A stretch of 41,012 nucleotides of DNA from Colwellia marinimaniae (GCF_002207865.1 NZ_BDQM01000033.1:1-41012); one strand, 5' to 3'. Positions 1 through 9,812 are shown, counted from the first letter of the stretch. Notes: generated by a model not told the origin, from the sequence alone. Program-made: numbers and translations.

Positions 1-155
1 ACCAATTTCATTAAATTATTGCCCACTTGTGCTGGTTAAAATACTCCAAGGCGGCGTTGCTCTCAATCCCAATAGCCTGCTATTGGTCAATCGAGCGCCT
101 TGCCCTGATTTATTTTCCCTACACACAACAAGATCACAAACTTAATGAAAATGGT
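1..155. repeat. Nested inverted repeat, MITE-like
   Basis: Terminal arms at 1-17 and 139-155 are inverted copies of each other around the core ACCA(A/T)TTTCATTAA, with a mismatch at the fifth base and one near the inner end. Inside lie a second pair of arms (CAAGGCG at 47-53, CGCCTTG at 96-102) and a central perfect hairpin, CCAATAGC at 69-76 and GCTATTGG at 79-86. The element would fold into three stacked stems. No open reading frame fits in it, so a non-autonomous mobile element or structured intergenic repeat is likely. The left end coincides with the window edge and may continue outside. Confidence 0.6.
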
Positions 156-274
156 ATTACTCAGCAAAACTAAACTACAACAGAGCCATAAAATAGTATG
201 ATTAATCTGTTAAAGTGATAACTTCACTATAATGAATAAGACAAGTATGTCATTAATTAATAAAAGGATACGTT

Positions 275-1504
275 ATGTTTTTTAGTAAATATGTATTTGC
301 ATCTTTATATTTTTCCTGCCTTATCTTACTCACTACTTATACTGCAGAGGTTCATGCTCAGCAAAAATATACTATTTATCTTGATGCTGATTTTAGTGGT
401 GCTAAAGCTTCGAGTTTAGCTATACAGCAAGGTATCAATACTGCATTGGCTGAGGTTGATTATCAACTTCAGGGAATTAATTTTGATGTCATTACTAAAG
501 ATCACCGGGCTAACTCATTAAGAAGTAGACGTAATTTAGAAGATTTCTTGCTAGATAAACAAGCATTAATGGTGTTTTCTGGTCTCCATTCGCCGCCCCT
601 CTTAGCGAATAAAGATTTCATTAATGAAAATAAAATTCTTCTTTTAGATCCCTGGGCAGCCGCTGGGCCAATCACTCGCAGCAGCTCAGCGCAAAACTGG
701 ATATTTCGCTTGTCGATTGATGACAGTAATGCCGGTAGCTTTATTAGCAAAAAAGCCATTGAGCAAGGTTTTCGTAAACCTTACTTATTATTAGAGGACA
801 CCGGTTGGGGTCGCTCAAATGAAAAAACAATGACACAAGCCCTTAAGGAAGCATCGATAACACCTGTGGGTTTGTCTTGGTTTAATTGGGGCACTGGGAA
901 AAATCATGCCAAAGTCTTACTTCGAGATATTAAAGCCAGTGGTGCTGATGTAATATTTTTTGTGGGTAACTCTGCTGAAGGCGCTACCTTCACTCATGCC
1001 ATGGTTGAATTACCACAAAACATTCGTTTACCTATTAGGAGCCATTGGGGGATAACTGGCGGGGATTTTACTGAAAAAGTGTCCGCAAGTCAGCGGGAAA
1101 AAATAGATTTACAGTTTATCCAAACCAATTTTTCATTTCTAAATGAAGATTTATCAATGTTTGCTAAAAACGTGTTAGCGTTAGCCATTAAGTCAAATAA
1201 GGAGCTAAAGCACAAAGGGGACATAAAGGCACAAACAGGCTTTATTCACGCTTATGATCTGACTAAAATTGTCATATCTGCCATCAAACAAGTTAAATTA
1301 ACTGGGGATAAAGATAAAGATAAAATACTGATTCATCATGCCTTAGAGCATTTAGCCAAGCCGGTGCTAGGACTGTTGAAAAACTATCAGCGACCATTTT
1401 CCCCTTATAATAAGCAACAATTTAATGCTCATGAAGCACTAACTATTGACGATTACTCTATGGGGAAATTTAACCATAAAGATGAAATTGTCTTACTTAA
1501 CTAG
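275..1504 (+). CDS. ABC-type periplasmic substrate-binding protein (type I fold)
   Basis: A 409-residue exported protein with an N-terminal signal peptide (hydrophobic stretch about residues 8-22, cleavage probably after VHA at 26-28). The rest resembles the LivJ / type I periplasmic binding family: a first lobe with an ALMVFSGLHSP segment and a second lobe with GADVIFFVGNSAEG and a C-terminal HAYDL segment. Start chosen at ATG 275 because AAGGA lies 7 bases upstream; a TATAAT box is at 228-233. No permease or ATPase gene is nearby; instead a membrane histidine kinase begins 74 bases downstream on the same strand. I infer that it presents a ligand to that kinase rather than feeding a transporter. 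The ligand cannot be read from sequence. Confidence 0.8.
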   Translation: MFFSKYVFASLYFSCLILLTTYTAEVHAQQKYTIYLDADFSGAKASSLAIQQGINTALAEVDYQLQGINFDVITKDHRANSLRSRRNLEDFLLDKQALMVFSGLHSPPLLANKDFINENKILLLDPWAAAGPITRSSSAQNWIFRLSIDDSNAGSFISKKAIEQGFRKPYLLLEDTGWGRSNEKTMTQALKEASITPVGLSWFNWGTGKNHAKVLLRDIKASGADVIFFVGNSAEGATFTHAMVELPQNIRLPIRSHWGITGGDFTEKVSASQREKIDLQFIQTNFSFLNEDLSMFAKNVLALAIKSNKELKHKGDIKAQTGFIHAYDLTKIVISAIKQVKLTGDKDKDKILIHHALEHLAKPVLGLLKNYQRPFSPYNKQQFNAHEALTIDDYSMGKFNHKDEIVLLN

Positions 1505-1578
1505 TAAATAACACCTAATCGGCATAGTGAAAATTATATTGATGAAACTAATAATAATGAAAATATTGGGTGAAATAA

Positions 1579-3375
1579 ATGGTTAAGACTGGGGTATCTT
1601 TTGCTTTAGCACGATTTGTTTTTATAAGTTGCTTAGCTTTAGCGGTAATAATTACCAGCTTAGTGGTCAATCATGTGGTTGAATCAGTGAACACTGAATA
1701 TGAAAAAATAGCCCATAGAGAAATTAATACGTTAAGTAATAATTACCGAGTGTTTATTAATCATCATTTAATTTTATTAGAAGAGCAAGCTCGTGCTTCG
1801 CTGTTTATACAAGCATTGATGCAACCAAAAAGTAACCTTGGCAAGATACAAGATTACATGGCAGGATTAACATTATTAGGTCAAAAATATGATGAAACCT
1901 TACTCGATTTTGAAGGTAGTACGTTATATTCCACCTCGCAATCTGGTATTAATTATAGAGAATACCCCTGGCTTAAAAGTATCCTGAGTGGCGAGGTTTC
2001 CAGTTCTATCAAAGTCTTAAATATTGATGGAAAATACTTTTGGTGTTTAGCTTATCCTGTTGTTTATAATCAGTATGTTGAAGGTGTTTTGTTAGCCAAT
2101 ATACCGTTAAAAGCTATTCACGCTAGGCAAGGTGATGTTGAATTACTTGATGGCTTAATGATTGAAGTGGTGCAGGCGGGGCAAACTATTGCGACTTTTG
2201 GCAAGCAAGTCATTGGCACTAAGCAAATGATGCAATGGCAAGATGCTGGAGTGAGCTTTGCCTTTACTATCGATGAATCCTATCGAAATGAAGCCTTGTC
2301 AAAATTAGTTATTCAGCTAGCCAGCCTTATTATTGTTGCCATTGTATTGACGACACTCTTGGCTTATTTCTATGGTTATCGCTATTTTGTTAAACCTATA
2401 CTGGCCCTTTCTCAGTTAACGTCAAGCCTTGAACAAGGCAATGAGCCGCAAGCCTTGCAAGAAGATCTAAGGTTCAAGGAATTTGCCGATTTATTTAAAC
2501 AGTTTAATCATATGAGTGAAAAAGTAGCCAAACGTGAGCGCGCGTTAAGGCAAAGTTATGAAAAACTTTCAAATACCAATGAGGAATTAAAACAGAGTGA
2601 ATCACAATTAGTACACTCTGAAAAAATGGCCAGCATAGGTGTACTAGCCGCAGGTGTTGCTCATGAAATTAACAACCCCATTGGTTTTATTCGCAGTAAT
2701 TTAGAGGTGTTAGCCGATTATTTTAGTGATATTGAAAAATACTATCATGAATTTAACGAAACGCTTGCTAGTGACGAAGAAAAAGAAAACCATAAGCGAT
2801 TAGCAAAGAAATATGAGCTTGAATTTCTTTTTAAGGACTCACCGCCTTTAATCAAGAGTAGTATTTCTGGCGTAGATAGAGTGACCGAGATAGTAAAAAG
2901 CTTAAAGACTTTTGCGCGTGTTGATCACTCAGAAAAAGTACTGATCGATGTCAATGAAGGGTTAAGGGCCACCTTAAATATGGTTCACAATGAACTTAAA
3001 TACTGTTGTCAGGTACATGTCGACTTACAGCCTTTGCCAGCCATACGTGTTTTTCCGGGAAAATTGAATCAAGTATTTATGAACTTGTTGATTAATGCGG
3101 GCCAAGCTATAACGGATAAAGGCGATATCTATGTCAGGAGTTTTGTTGAGGAGAGCAGTATTATTATTGAAATTGAAGACACTGGCATGGGAATAGATGC
3201 CGATAACATAGCACAAATATTTACTCCTTTTTACACCAGTAAACCTGTTGGAGAGGGAACTGGTTTAGGTCTGTCCATTAGCCATCAAATCATTGAACAA
3301 CATGACGGTAAAATTATGGTCAAGTCCGAAATAGGCAAGGGCAGTTGTTTTTCTGTGCACCTACCGATAAATTGA
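1579..3375 (+). CDS. Membrane sensor histidine kinase
   Basis: A 598-residue two-component sensor. One transmembrane helix near residues 10-31, a periplasmic sensor region of about 215 residues (probably Cache-like), a second helix near 245-268, a HAMP-like linker to about 320, a short coiled coil, then a HisKA domain with the phosphoacceptor His362 in the motif AHEINNPIG. The ATPase domain shows the N box (NLLINAGQA), G1 (DTGMGID) and G2 (GEGTGLGLSI). GGGTGA-like GGGTGAAAT precedes ATG 1579. No response regulator adjoins it; the nearest ones lie at 31847-34747. It probably works with the upstream binding protein. It occupies the functional niche of SypF/RscS-type inputs if it feeds the polysaccharide regulator, but that link is inference. 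Confidence 0.88.
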   Translation: MVKTGVSFALARFVFISCLALAVIITSLVVNHVVESVNTEYEKIAHREINTLSNNYRVFINHHLILLEEQARASLFIQALMQPKSNLGKIQDYMAGLTLLGQKYDETLLDFEGSTLYSTSQSGINYREYPWLKSILSGEVSSSIKVLNIDGKYFWCLAYPVVYNQYVEGVLLANIPLKAIHARQGDVELLDGLMIEVVQAGQTIATFGKQVIGTKQMMQWQDAGVSFAFTIDESYRNEALSKLVIQLASLIIVAIVLTTLLAYFYGYRYFVKPILALSQLTSSLEQGNEPQALQEDLRFKEFADLFKQFNHMSEKVAKRERALRQSYEKLSNTNEELKQSESQLVHSEKMASIGVLAAGVAHEINNPIGFIRSNLEVLADYFSDIEKYYHEFNETLASDEEKENHKRLAKKYELEFLFKDSPPLIKSSISGVDRVTEIVKSLKTFARVDHSEKVLIDVNEGLRATLNMVHNELKYCCQVHVDLQPLPAIRVFPGKLNQVFMNLLINAGQAITDKGDIYVRSFVEESSIIIEIEDTGMGIDADNIAQIFTPFYTSKPVGEGTGLGLSISHQIIEQHDGKIMVKSEIGKGSCFSVHLPIN

Positions 3376-3509
3376 CCGGCAGGGCGCTAGTATTAGCATT
3401 GAGCGCAACCGGTGTTGGTAAAACTCGTTACTGTTGATTTTAGCAAGCCATAGTGGCTAAATATTTATGCAGACTGTTAGTCAGTACAAATTCAACGTTG
3501 TTAGCTTTC

Positions 3510-4733
3510 CTAGCACATTACTAAGTAACGTTGCACATCCATTGCTCTATTCTCCCAAGATTCATCTTTTACGCATGCCTTTCGGCATTGTTTTACTTGA
3601 GTCAGCGCAAGCAGGTCATTTATATCCTCTAGCTTATCAAAGTTAACTACTGGAGTTATCTCAGCATTTGCTAGCAGTATCGCCTGATAAAATGGCTTAG
3701 CCGAACTCGATATTTGCAGATACTTTCGATAACCATTTAAAGCATTAAAATCAGTGGTGACAATGGGGGTGCCGCTAGCTATATACTCTCTTAACTTTAA
3801 CGGGTTACACATTTGAATTTGCTTATTGTTTACAAAAGGTAAGATGGCAACATTCCAATTTTGAATATACTTAGGTAATTCTGTATGGGGTTTTTCCCCA
3901 AGAAAATATACATTAGGAAAGTGCTTTAATTTATCTACATTACAGCTTAGCTCGCCAATAAAAACAAAACTCCAATGGGGTAGTGCTGTGATCGTTTGCA
4001 CTAATAAATTTTGATCTAACCAGGTTGAAATGCTGCCATAAAATCCGGCTATAGGCTTACCTTGTGGTAAATCACTCGGGGTAATATTAACCCGCTCACT
4101 AAAGAGTGAAAAGTTTACCCCATGAGGAATATTGACTACTTTATCACGAGGGAATTTCTCTTGCAGTTTTTCACTGGCGGTAAAAATGTAGTTTGATTTT
4201 TCAATTAACTCAAGCTCTTTTTTTGCCACAAATTCGTGATCTACACCGGCAAGACTACTAAAGTCATCCCCACAATAATACACACAAGGAGCATTGCCAA
4301 ATAGTTCTAAATAGTCGACCGAAGTGGGTAACGATGTCCAAATAATAGGATTGCTAATGGCCAATTTTTTGCAGGCTATGCGGAATTGATACTGTAAAAT
4401 ATATTTACTCACTTTCAAAGCAAGCCAGCTATCTGCACAAGGGATCACCAGAGGATTAATAATAACGAAATGACTACTATTGTGCACATTGACTTCATCA
4501 TGCTTGTTTTGAGCAAATAAAAAAGATTTCACTTTATTATAAAGTCTGAACAAGTCATGCCGAGTAAACTTTGGCTTTCTTAAGCCAATAGAATTAAACC
4601 ATATAATGGATCGAGTTTGTCCAAGTACCTTAATTAAATGTTGAGTAGAGCTGGGGTGTGCGCCCCAATCTTCACCAAAAACCACAATAGGTCTATTTTT
4701 ACCTGCAGATACTGAAGACGTTGAATTAATCAT
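3510..4733 (-). CDS. Glycosyltransferase, sypN-like
   Basis: A 407-residue cytoplasmic GT-B type glycosyltransferase. Visible features are the N-terminal segment VVFGEDWGAHPSS, a hinge region around NIPHGVNF, GFYGSIS at the start of the second Rossmann lobe, and a nucleotide-sugar binding stretch NPLKLREYIASGTPIVTT. Start taken at ATG 4733: GAGG lies 10 bases upstream, and the longer frame would need TTG. It overlaps the acyltransferase stop by 8 bases, so the two are translationally coupled. It is the last gene of the glmS-acyltransferase-glycosyltransferase unit. Acetyltransferase followed by glycosyltransferase reproduces sypM-sypN. The sugar and the linkage are unknown. Confidence 0.82.
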   Translation of the reverse strand: MINSTSSVSAGKNRPIVVFGEDWGAHPSSTQHLIKVLGQTRSIIWFNSIGLRKPKFTRHDLFRLYNKVKSFLFAQNKHDEVNVHNSSHFVIINPLVIPCADSWLALKVSKYILQYQFRIACKKLAISNPIIWTSLPTSVDYLELFGNAPCVYYCGDDFSSLAGVDHEFVAKKELELIEKSNYIFTASEKLQEKFPRDKVVNIPHGVNFSLFSERVNITPSDLPQGKPIAGFYGSISTWLDQNLLVQTITALPHWSFVFIGELSCNVDKLKHFPNVYFLGEKPHTELPKYIQNWNVAILPFVNNKQIQMCNPLKLREYIASGTPIVTTDFNALNGYRKYLQISSSAKPFYQAILLANAEITPVVNFDKLEDINDLLALTQVKQCRKACVKDESWENRAMDVQRYLVMC

Positions 4734-5454
4734 GATTATCCGCCTCAATTGACTTTATAACTCTTGCTGGTACACCCGCAGCGAGGACAAAACTGGGTAA
4801 ACTTTTGGTGACCACACTGCCTGCAGCTACTATGGTACCTCGGCCTATAGTCACGCCGGGCATCACTTTTACCCCGGTGGCTAACCAGACATCATCTTGT
4901 AAAGTAATATCGCCTACTTGCGATTCATGGTCTGGTTTGCCTAGCGCCCGTAATTTGGCATTAATGGGGTGTCCAGGATAACCCGCTAAGTAGCAATCAC
5001 CAGCAATTCGGACGTTATTACCTAGGGTTATTTTATTGCCCACGGATATTGAGGTACGCCAGGCAATACCAACATTATTGCCAATAACTAATAGCGGGAT
5101 AGTATTACCAACGGCTCGACCACTTATTGTGGTCATAGCCGCTAACCTGACTTTGTCGCCCATAATTATGTCTAGACTGCCGATAACAACGGGTAAACCA
5201 CCATACAGATAAAGCTGTTTAGGCTGGTTTTTTAGCCTAGATTTAAATAAAGGTGTGTAATAAAAAATGCGTAGTACATCCGCTATAATCTGTTTTAAAA
5301 CTATATGAATGATATAAAGCAGCTTAAATATAACGGGAATGTTTGGCATTTCTATGGTCTTGATGGTGAACCAAAGTTTTTTTATCAGTTGAGCTGAGAC
5401 ACTATCACTTGTTTTAGCCCACTGTTTTGCGTGGTTAATGTTAAAAGTAATCAT
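4726..5454 (-). CDS. Left-handed beta-helix acyltransferase, sypM-like
   Basis: A 242-residue acyltransferase of the hexapeptide-repeat (LbetaH) family. The C-terminal two thirds show repeated [LIV]-G-x(4) turns such as VIGNNVGIAW, ITLGNNVRIAGDC and DDVWLATGVKVMPGVTIG, ending in the typical cap VVTKSLPSFVLAAGVPARVIK. The N-terminal 60 residues are helical with a hydrophobic stretch (about 40-60) that may touch the membrane. Its ATG overlaps the glmS stop in an ATGA junction. The likely job is O- or N-acetylation of a polysaccharide precursor or lipid-linked intermediate, with acetyl-CoA as donor. Position between glmS and a glycosyltransferase supports this. Confidence 0.82.
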   Translation of the reverse strand: MITFNINHAKQWAKTSDSVSAQLIKKLWFTIKTIEMPNIPVIFKLLYIIHIVLKQIIADVLRIFYYTPLFKSRLKNQPKQLYLYGGLPVVIGSLDIIMGDKVRLAAMTTISGRAVGNTIPLLVIGNNVGIAWRTSISVGNKITLGNNVRIAGDCYLAGYPGHPINAKLRALGKPDHESQVGDITLQDDVWLATGVKVMPGVTIGRGTIVAAGSVVTKSLPSFVLAAGVPARVIKSIEADNHD

Positions 5455-7247
5455 TCTACTGTCACCGATTTAGCTAAATTTCTGGGTTGGTCAACATTTT
5501 TTCCTAGCGTTTGAGCACAGTATAATGCGAGCAATTGCATTGGGATAACAGTGATAATGGGCTGTATGGACTCTGGCGCTGGGGGTAACTCAAAAAATTC
5601 ATCTTCTTTTAAGTTGATATAATCCCTGATAGAAGCATCGCCAATAATAAATAATGGCGCGTTACGAGCTTGTACCTCTTGAATGTTTGACAGTAATTTA
5701 TCGGTCAAACTGTCCTTAGGTGCTATGACGACCACGGGCATTTGCTCATCAAGCAAGGCTATTGGTCCATGCTTTAATTCCCCTGCCGCGTAAGCTTCGG
5801 CATGAATATAACTAATTTCTTTCAGTTTTAACGCGCCTTCATGTGCTATGGGCGTTTGTATACCGCGACCGATAAATAGTATATTTGAGTATCTGCTGAG
5901 TTTTATCGCCAGTAATTTGATTTCTGTACAGCGTTGTAAAATTTTTTCAATTAAGTAAGGTAGTTGCAGAAAGTTTTGTTGTAATTGTTTTAACTCATCG
6001 AACTTTATAAAGGCTCTTTGTTGTGCTGCTTCAAGACACATTTTATAAAATATGGCTAACTGACAAGTAAAAGCCTTGGTTGAGGCTACGCCAATTTCTG
6101 GACCGGCATAAATTTCAAAGGTAAAATGGGCTTCTCTCGCTATGCTACTATTCGCGACGTTGACTAACGCTAATGTTTGTACTTTATTCGCTTTGGCATA
6201 CTTTAATGCCGCTAAGGTGTCTGCTGTTTCTCCCGATTGAGAAACAAAAATGGCTAACTCTTTATGGGTCATTACCGGCGAACGATAGCGATATTCAGAG
6301 GCTATATCGACTTCAACTAAAATATTAGCGTACTTTTCAAACCAAAATTTTGCCACCGAGGCTGCGTAATATGAAGAGCCACAGGCAATGATAGTAATTT
6401 TATTGAAGTCGTTAAAATTTATCGTTGAATAGTCGCTGGCGTGACGGTCAACTGACAAGCTATTAAGTAGATCAACTTGTTCAAAAATTTCCTTTTCCAT
6501 AAAGGAACTATGTTCACCTTTGGATACTATCTTTGAGCAATAGCTATTGTTGATATAATGGATTTTTCTATTGGCGCTTGGGTTGCAAAGCTTGATGCCG
6601 TGACTCGTTAGCTTGATTAATTCATTGTCTTTAGGATAATAAATTTTACTGCTATCCGGCCCTAAAGCCATGGCGTCTGATGCCAGATAAGCGCCGTTAA
6701 CCCCCTGTGAGATAACTAAGGGACTGCCTTGTTTGATGGCATAAAGGTTATTACTGTCACCATTGATTAGTACACCCAAGGCATAACTGCCTTTTAATTG
6801 TAAAATGGTTTTCGCTATGGCATCTTCTTCAGACAGGTGTTGCGATAAATAATGATTTATTAAGTGAGGAATCACTTCACTGTCGGTTGAACTGTTAAAA
6901 TGGTGGCCCCATTGCAGTAACTTTTCTTTTAAGTGTAAGTAGTTTTCAATGATGCCATTATGGACAACAGCCACTCGCCCACATTGATGTGGGTGGGCGT
7001 TGCTTACCGTGGCTTTTCCGTGTGTAGCCCAACGGGTATGACCGATACAACATTTACCCTCTAAAGGCTGTTCTGATAGTAAACGTTTTAACTGATTAAG
7101 TTTACCCTGTACTTTTCGTGTTTTAATTTCGTTATCGGCTAAAATTGAAATACCAGAAGAGTCATAACCGCGATATTCAAGCCGACTTAAACCCTCTAAT
7201 ACTGGTTTTATTGCTGAGTCTGCTACTGCCCCAATAATGCCACACAT
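5451..7247 (-). CDS. glmS: Glutamine--fructose-6-phosphate aminotransferase (isomerizing)
   Basis: A complete 598-residue GlmS. It makes glucosamine-6-phosphate from fructose-6-phosphate and glutamine, the first step toward UDP-GlcNAc. Residues 2-215 are the glutaminase domain with the N-terminal nucleophile Cys2 (MCGIIGAV), the LEYRGYDSSG and GHTRWATHG motifs; two SIS sugar-isomerase domains follow (CGSSYYAA; SQSGETADT; HAEAYAAGELKHGPIALL), and the C-terminus NLAKSVTVE is intact. It heads a unit with an acyltransferase and a glycosyltransferase and has its own sigma-54-like promoter at 7290-7305. The housekeeping glmS of this group normally sits elsewhere, so this is probably a second copy dedicated to polysaccharide production. 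Confidence 0.97.
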   Translation of the reverse strand: MCGIIGAVADSAIKPVLEGLSRLEYRGYDSSGISILADNEIKTRKVQGKLNQLKRLLSEQPLEGKCCIGHTRWATHGKATVSNAHPHQCGRVAVVHNGIIENYLHLKEKLLQWGHHFNSSTDSEVIPHLINHYLSQHLSEEDAIAKTILQLKGSYALGVLINGDSNNLYAIKQGSPLVISQGVNGAYLASDAMALGPDSSKIYYPKDNELIKLTSHGIKLCNPSANRKIHYINNSYCSKIVSKGEHSSFMEKEIFEQVDLLNSLSVDRHASDYSTINFNDFNKITIIACGSSYYAASVAKFWFEKYANILVEVDIASEYRYRSPVMTHKELAIFVSQSGETADTLAALKYAKANKVQTLALVNVANSSIAREAHFTFEIYAGPEIGVASTKAFTCQLAIFYKMCLEAAQQRAFIKFDELKQLQQNFLQLPYLIEKILQRCTEIKLLAIKLSRYSNILFIGRGIQTPIAHEGALKLKEISYIHAEAYAAGELKHGPIALLDEQMPVVVIAPKDSLTDKLLSNIQEVQARNAPLFIIGDASIRDYINLKEDEFFELPPAPESIQPIITVIPMQLLALYCAQTLGKNVDQPRNLAKSVTVE

Positions 7248-7289
7248 AACAAATACCTCTTTACATTGTTATCCTACTATTGATTACTA

Positions 7290-7305
7290 AGCATTTATTA
7301 TGCCA
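7290..7305 (-). promoter_or_regulatory. Sigma-54-type promoter of the glmS unit
   Basis: Read on the minus strand the site is TGGCATAATAAATGCT, matching the -24 GG and -12 GC elements of the consensus TGGCACGNNNNTTGCW with correct spacing. The predicted start of transcription is about 32 bases before the glmS ATG. It shares the first eight bases with the site in front of the STAS gene. Confidence 0.62.
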
Positions 7306-7379
7306 ATGAATATATTCAATAAAATCAAAGTGATATATTGGGAAATATTGTATTTTTGCACTTTGACAAGGCTATTTTG

Positions 7380-8486
7380 TTAATTGCGAATGCTTTTGAG
7401 AATGTGTGCATAACAACTACGATGGGAATAGTGTTGGACCCTAAGTTTAGCTTGCTGAGCAATGTTCAATAATAAAGTGGGATCATTTATTAGTCGGGTT
7501 AACACTTGCACTAAACTTTCCATGTTATTAGGACTATATTTTAGGCAATCGTAGTTATTTGTTAGCTGTTGATCCCAATAAGCATTATCAGCGGGAATTA
7601 CGATGGCTAGTCCAGCAGCCATGGATTCTAAAATTGATAGGCCAAAAGGCTCATGTTCAGCAGTAGAGATAAATACCGATGAGTTTGCTCTAATTTCATT
7701 TAAATTGTTAGGGTCCGCATACCAGTGAATATTATCAACCTTAGCAAAGTCAGCTATATCTAAATAGCTGTCATTTTTTGGCTCAATATAGCAAACGCTG
7801 GCAAAATATTTATTAACATCTTCATAGCTACTATTTAGCTTGGTTATAGCCGCGATAAAAAGTTCTATATGCTTCCATTTTAATAAAGAGGCAGCCCATA
7901 AAAAGCCAATTTTATCGCTACTTTTATTATTAGTATCCTTTACTTTGATGGTTGAGCAGTTAATACCATTCACAAAAGGGATATACTTATTGTTCGCTAT
8001 ATTTTCCTTATTACTATGGCATTTTAAGGCATGGAAAATGGAGGCATAAGTGGATGGTAAGTAAAACACCTGTTTTGCTCGCGTTAAACCAAAACTAGCA
8101 ACTTTAGAGTTAGCAATATCACCTTGAATAAGTTGAATAATATCTATGTTAATTATCTCAGTGAGCAGATATAGTGAAAAATCAACGTTTGGCCCGGAAA
8201 AGCCGATTATTTTGCTGAATCTTTTCAGTTTCATCATCTTGGTGATTAACGAAAACAAATAAACAAAGTGCTTTAGAAAGTAAAGCATGCCAGTGGTTTT
8301 ATTTTGCAGGTAAAGAGGAGAAAACAATGGAACGAAGTGTACATTGAAGTTACACCAAGAGTCGCTGTCATTGGAAATAACCCATACCTCAATATAGCTA
8401 GGTAATTCAGCGACTATTGTTTTCATCACTATTTTAGAGCCCCCCTTAAAAGGCACAGGATCATAAATTAACACACGTTTAATCAT
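7380..8486 (-). CDS. Glycosyltransferase family 4
   Basis: A 368-residue GT-B glycosyltransferase. The N-terminus has the donor-lobe entry DPVPFKGGSKIVM; the second lobe carries the family signature AEHEPFGLSILESMAAGLA with the catalytic-site EX7E pair. The start at ATG 8486 overlaps the stop of the upstream glycosyltransferase by 8 bases, so both are in one operon. The stop is followed by 132 bases containing the glmS promoter, so this gene ends its transcription unit or reads through into glmS. It would be a sypI- or sypJ-type transferase adding one sugar on the cytoplasmic face. Specificity unknown. Confidence 0.82.
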   Translation of the reverse strand: MIKRVLIYDPVPFKGGSKIVMKTIVAELPSYIEVWVISNDSDSWCNFNVHFVPLFSPLYLQNKTTGMLYFLKHFVYLFSLITKMMKLKRFSKIIGFSGPNVDFSLYLLTEIINIDIIQLIQGDIANSKVASFGLTRAKQVFYLPSTYASIFHALKCHSNKENIANNKYIPFVNGINCSTIKVKDTNNKSSDKIGFLWAASLLKWKHIELFIAAITKLNSSYEDVNKYFASVCYIEPKNDSYLDIADFAKVDNIHWYADPNNLNEIRANSSVFISTAEHEPFGLSILESMAAGLAIVIPADNAYWDQQLTNNYDCLKYSPNNMESLVQVLTRLINDPTLLLNIAQQAKLRVQHYSHRSCYAHILKSIRN

Positions 8487-9744
8487 GACTCTTCCCCGAT
8501 GAAAGCTTTAACAGTATGTGGGTATAGCCTTTAGTTAAAAATGCTATTAGCAAGGTCTTAGTGTGTAAAAATATAAGTTTCGTCATACTGTGCTTGCTGT
8601 CACGCTGTAACAAGGATTGATAAACAAGATTGAAGGCAATGAACTGTCGCTTTAAAGAGAACATTTTTATTATATGTTTTTGTGCCTTGCTAGCGAGGTT
8701 CTTTCTTAAAAGTGGCCTGTCAATTAAGGACTTTATTGCGTTAACGAGCTCATCAGTGTTGTTAGGTGAGACTAATAGCGCATTTACCTGGTCGGTATAT
8801 ATTTCATTAATTCCAGGGATATTACTGGTGATGATGGGCAGTTTAGCAAAACTTGCTTCGGCCAGCGTTAGGCCAAAAACCTCTTCCAACGGCACTGAAA
8901 TAAAACAATCGGCATTGCTTGAGTATATTTCAGCGACCTTATCGCTCGCTGAAAAGAATTTAACGTTATGCGTTAAATTTAACTGAGTAACTAAATGAGT
9001 TAACTTGGCTGCTTCACTGCCAGAGCCAACAATGGCAAGTTTTACTTGATAGTGTTTTTTTAATTTAGCTAGTGCATACAGTAATTGCTCTACTGCTTTT
9101 CTAGGAATTAATGAGCCTAGGTATAATATGACAAAGTCAGTATCTTTTGCCGATAACTCAGCTCTAATATTCCTCGGGCAAGGGCTTAATATTCGCTGTG
9201 GGTTAATGCCATTATAGATAACTGCCACTGGTTGGCTGTTAAACTCATTATGCTTAAATATGTCAATGACTGATTGGCTAACACCTATGACGCTATCGGC
9301 CCCGTGAAATAATAACGTTAGCCTGTCTCTATACATATACCTAGCATGTAAATGCAGCAGTAAGGGCATAGCCATAAATTTGCAAACAGGTACCATCCAT
9401 TGGCAAGGTGCACCATTATTGCAGTGTACCAAGGAAATCTTATAGTGCAGCAATAACTTTTTCGCTTTAAAAAGTAATTTAAAATACTGGTGGAAGTTCC
9501 ACCGTGGTGTGGTCCAATAACCAAGACAAACGAAGTTATCAATAATTACCTCAATACCTAGTTTTGTCGCCTGCTTTGCTAACACCTCACTATTGCACCA
9601 CAATACGGGTGAATAGTGATGCTGTTTCGCTGTGTTAAGTAAATCTAACAGGACAATTTCACTGCCTCTGAGCCAGTTTTCGCCATAGTGAACGTATAAA
9701 ATTCGGCTATTAACCCTGTTCTCTTGTCTACTAAAAGCTGTCAT
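8479..9744 (-). CDS. Glycosyltransferase family 4
   Basis: A 421-residue GT-B glycosyltransferase. It opens with ILYVHYGENWLRGSEIVLLDLL (first Rossmann strand and glycine loop, shown here in two parts: ILYVHYGENW then LRGSEIVLL), has VIYNGINPQ at the interdomain hinge, VILYLGSLIPRKAVEQLL at the second lobe, and the signature PLEEVFGLTLAEASFAKLP. Start placed at ATG 9744, which has GAGGAAA at a good distance; the longer frame depends on TTG. The final 40 residues (after QSLLQ) are a basic hydrophobic tail that may contact the membrane. It lies 68 bases downstream of the ligase gene and overlaps the next transferase. Confidence 0.82.
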   Translation of the reverse strand: MTAFSRQENRVNSRILYVHYGENWLRGSEIVLLDLLNTAKQHHYSPVLWCNSEVLAKQATKLGIEVIIDNFVCLGYWTTPRWNFHQYFKLLFKAKKLLLHYKISLVHCNNGAPCQWMVPVCKFMAMPLLLHLHARYMYRDRLTLLFHGADSVIGVSQSVIDIFKHNEFNSQPVAVIYNGINPQRILSPCPRNIRAELSAKDTDFVILYLGSLIPRKAVEQLLYALAKLKKHYQVKLAIVGSGSEAAKLTHLVTQLNLTHNVKFFSASDKVAEIYSSNADCFISVPLEEVFGLTLAEASFAKLPIITSNIPGINEIYTDQVNALLVSPNNTDELVNAIKSLIDRPLLRKNLASKAQKHIIKMFSLKRQFIAFNLVYQSLLQRDSKHSMTKLIFLHTKTLLIAFLTKGYTHILLKLSSGKSHD

Positions 9745-9812
9745 GTTTATTTCCTCAGATGTGCGGAACATTACAGTGATTGCCAAGCTGATTTCAGTTG
9801 AACCCTGCCTCT

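Noticed and set aside
3440..3470. Terminator between the histidine kinase and the convergent glycosyltransferase
   Set aside because: Only a 5-bp stem (AGCCA-TAG-TGGCT) without a T run.
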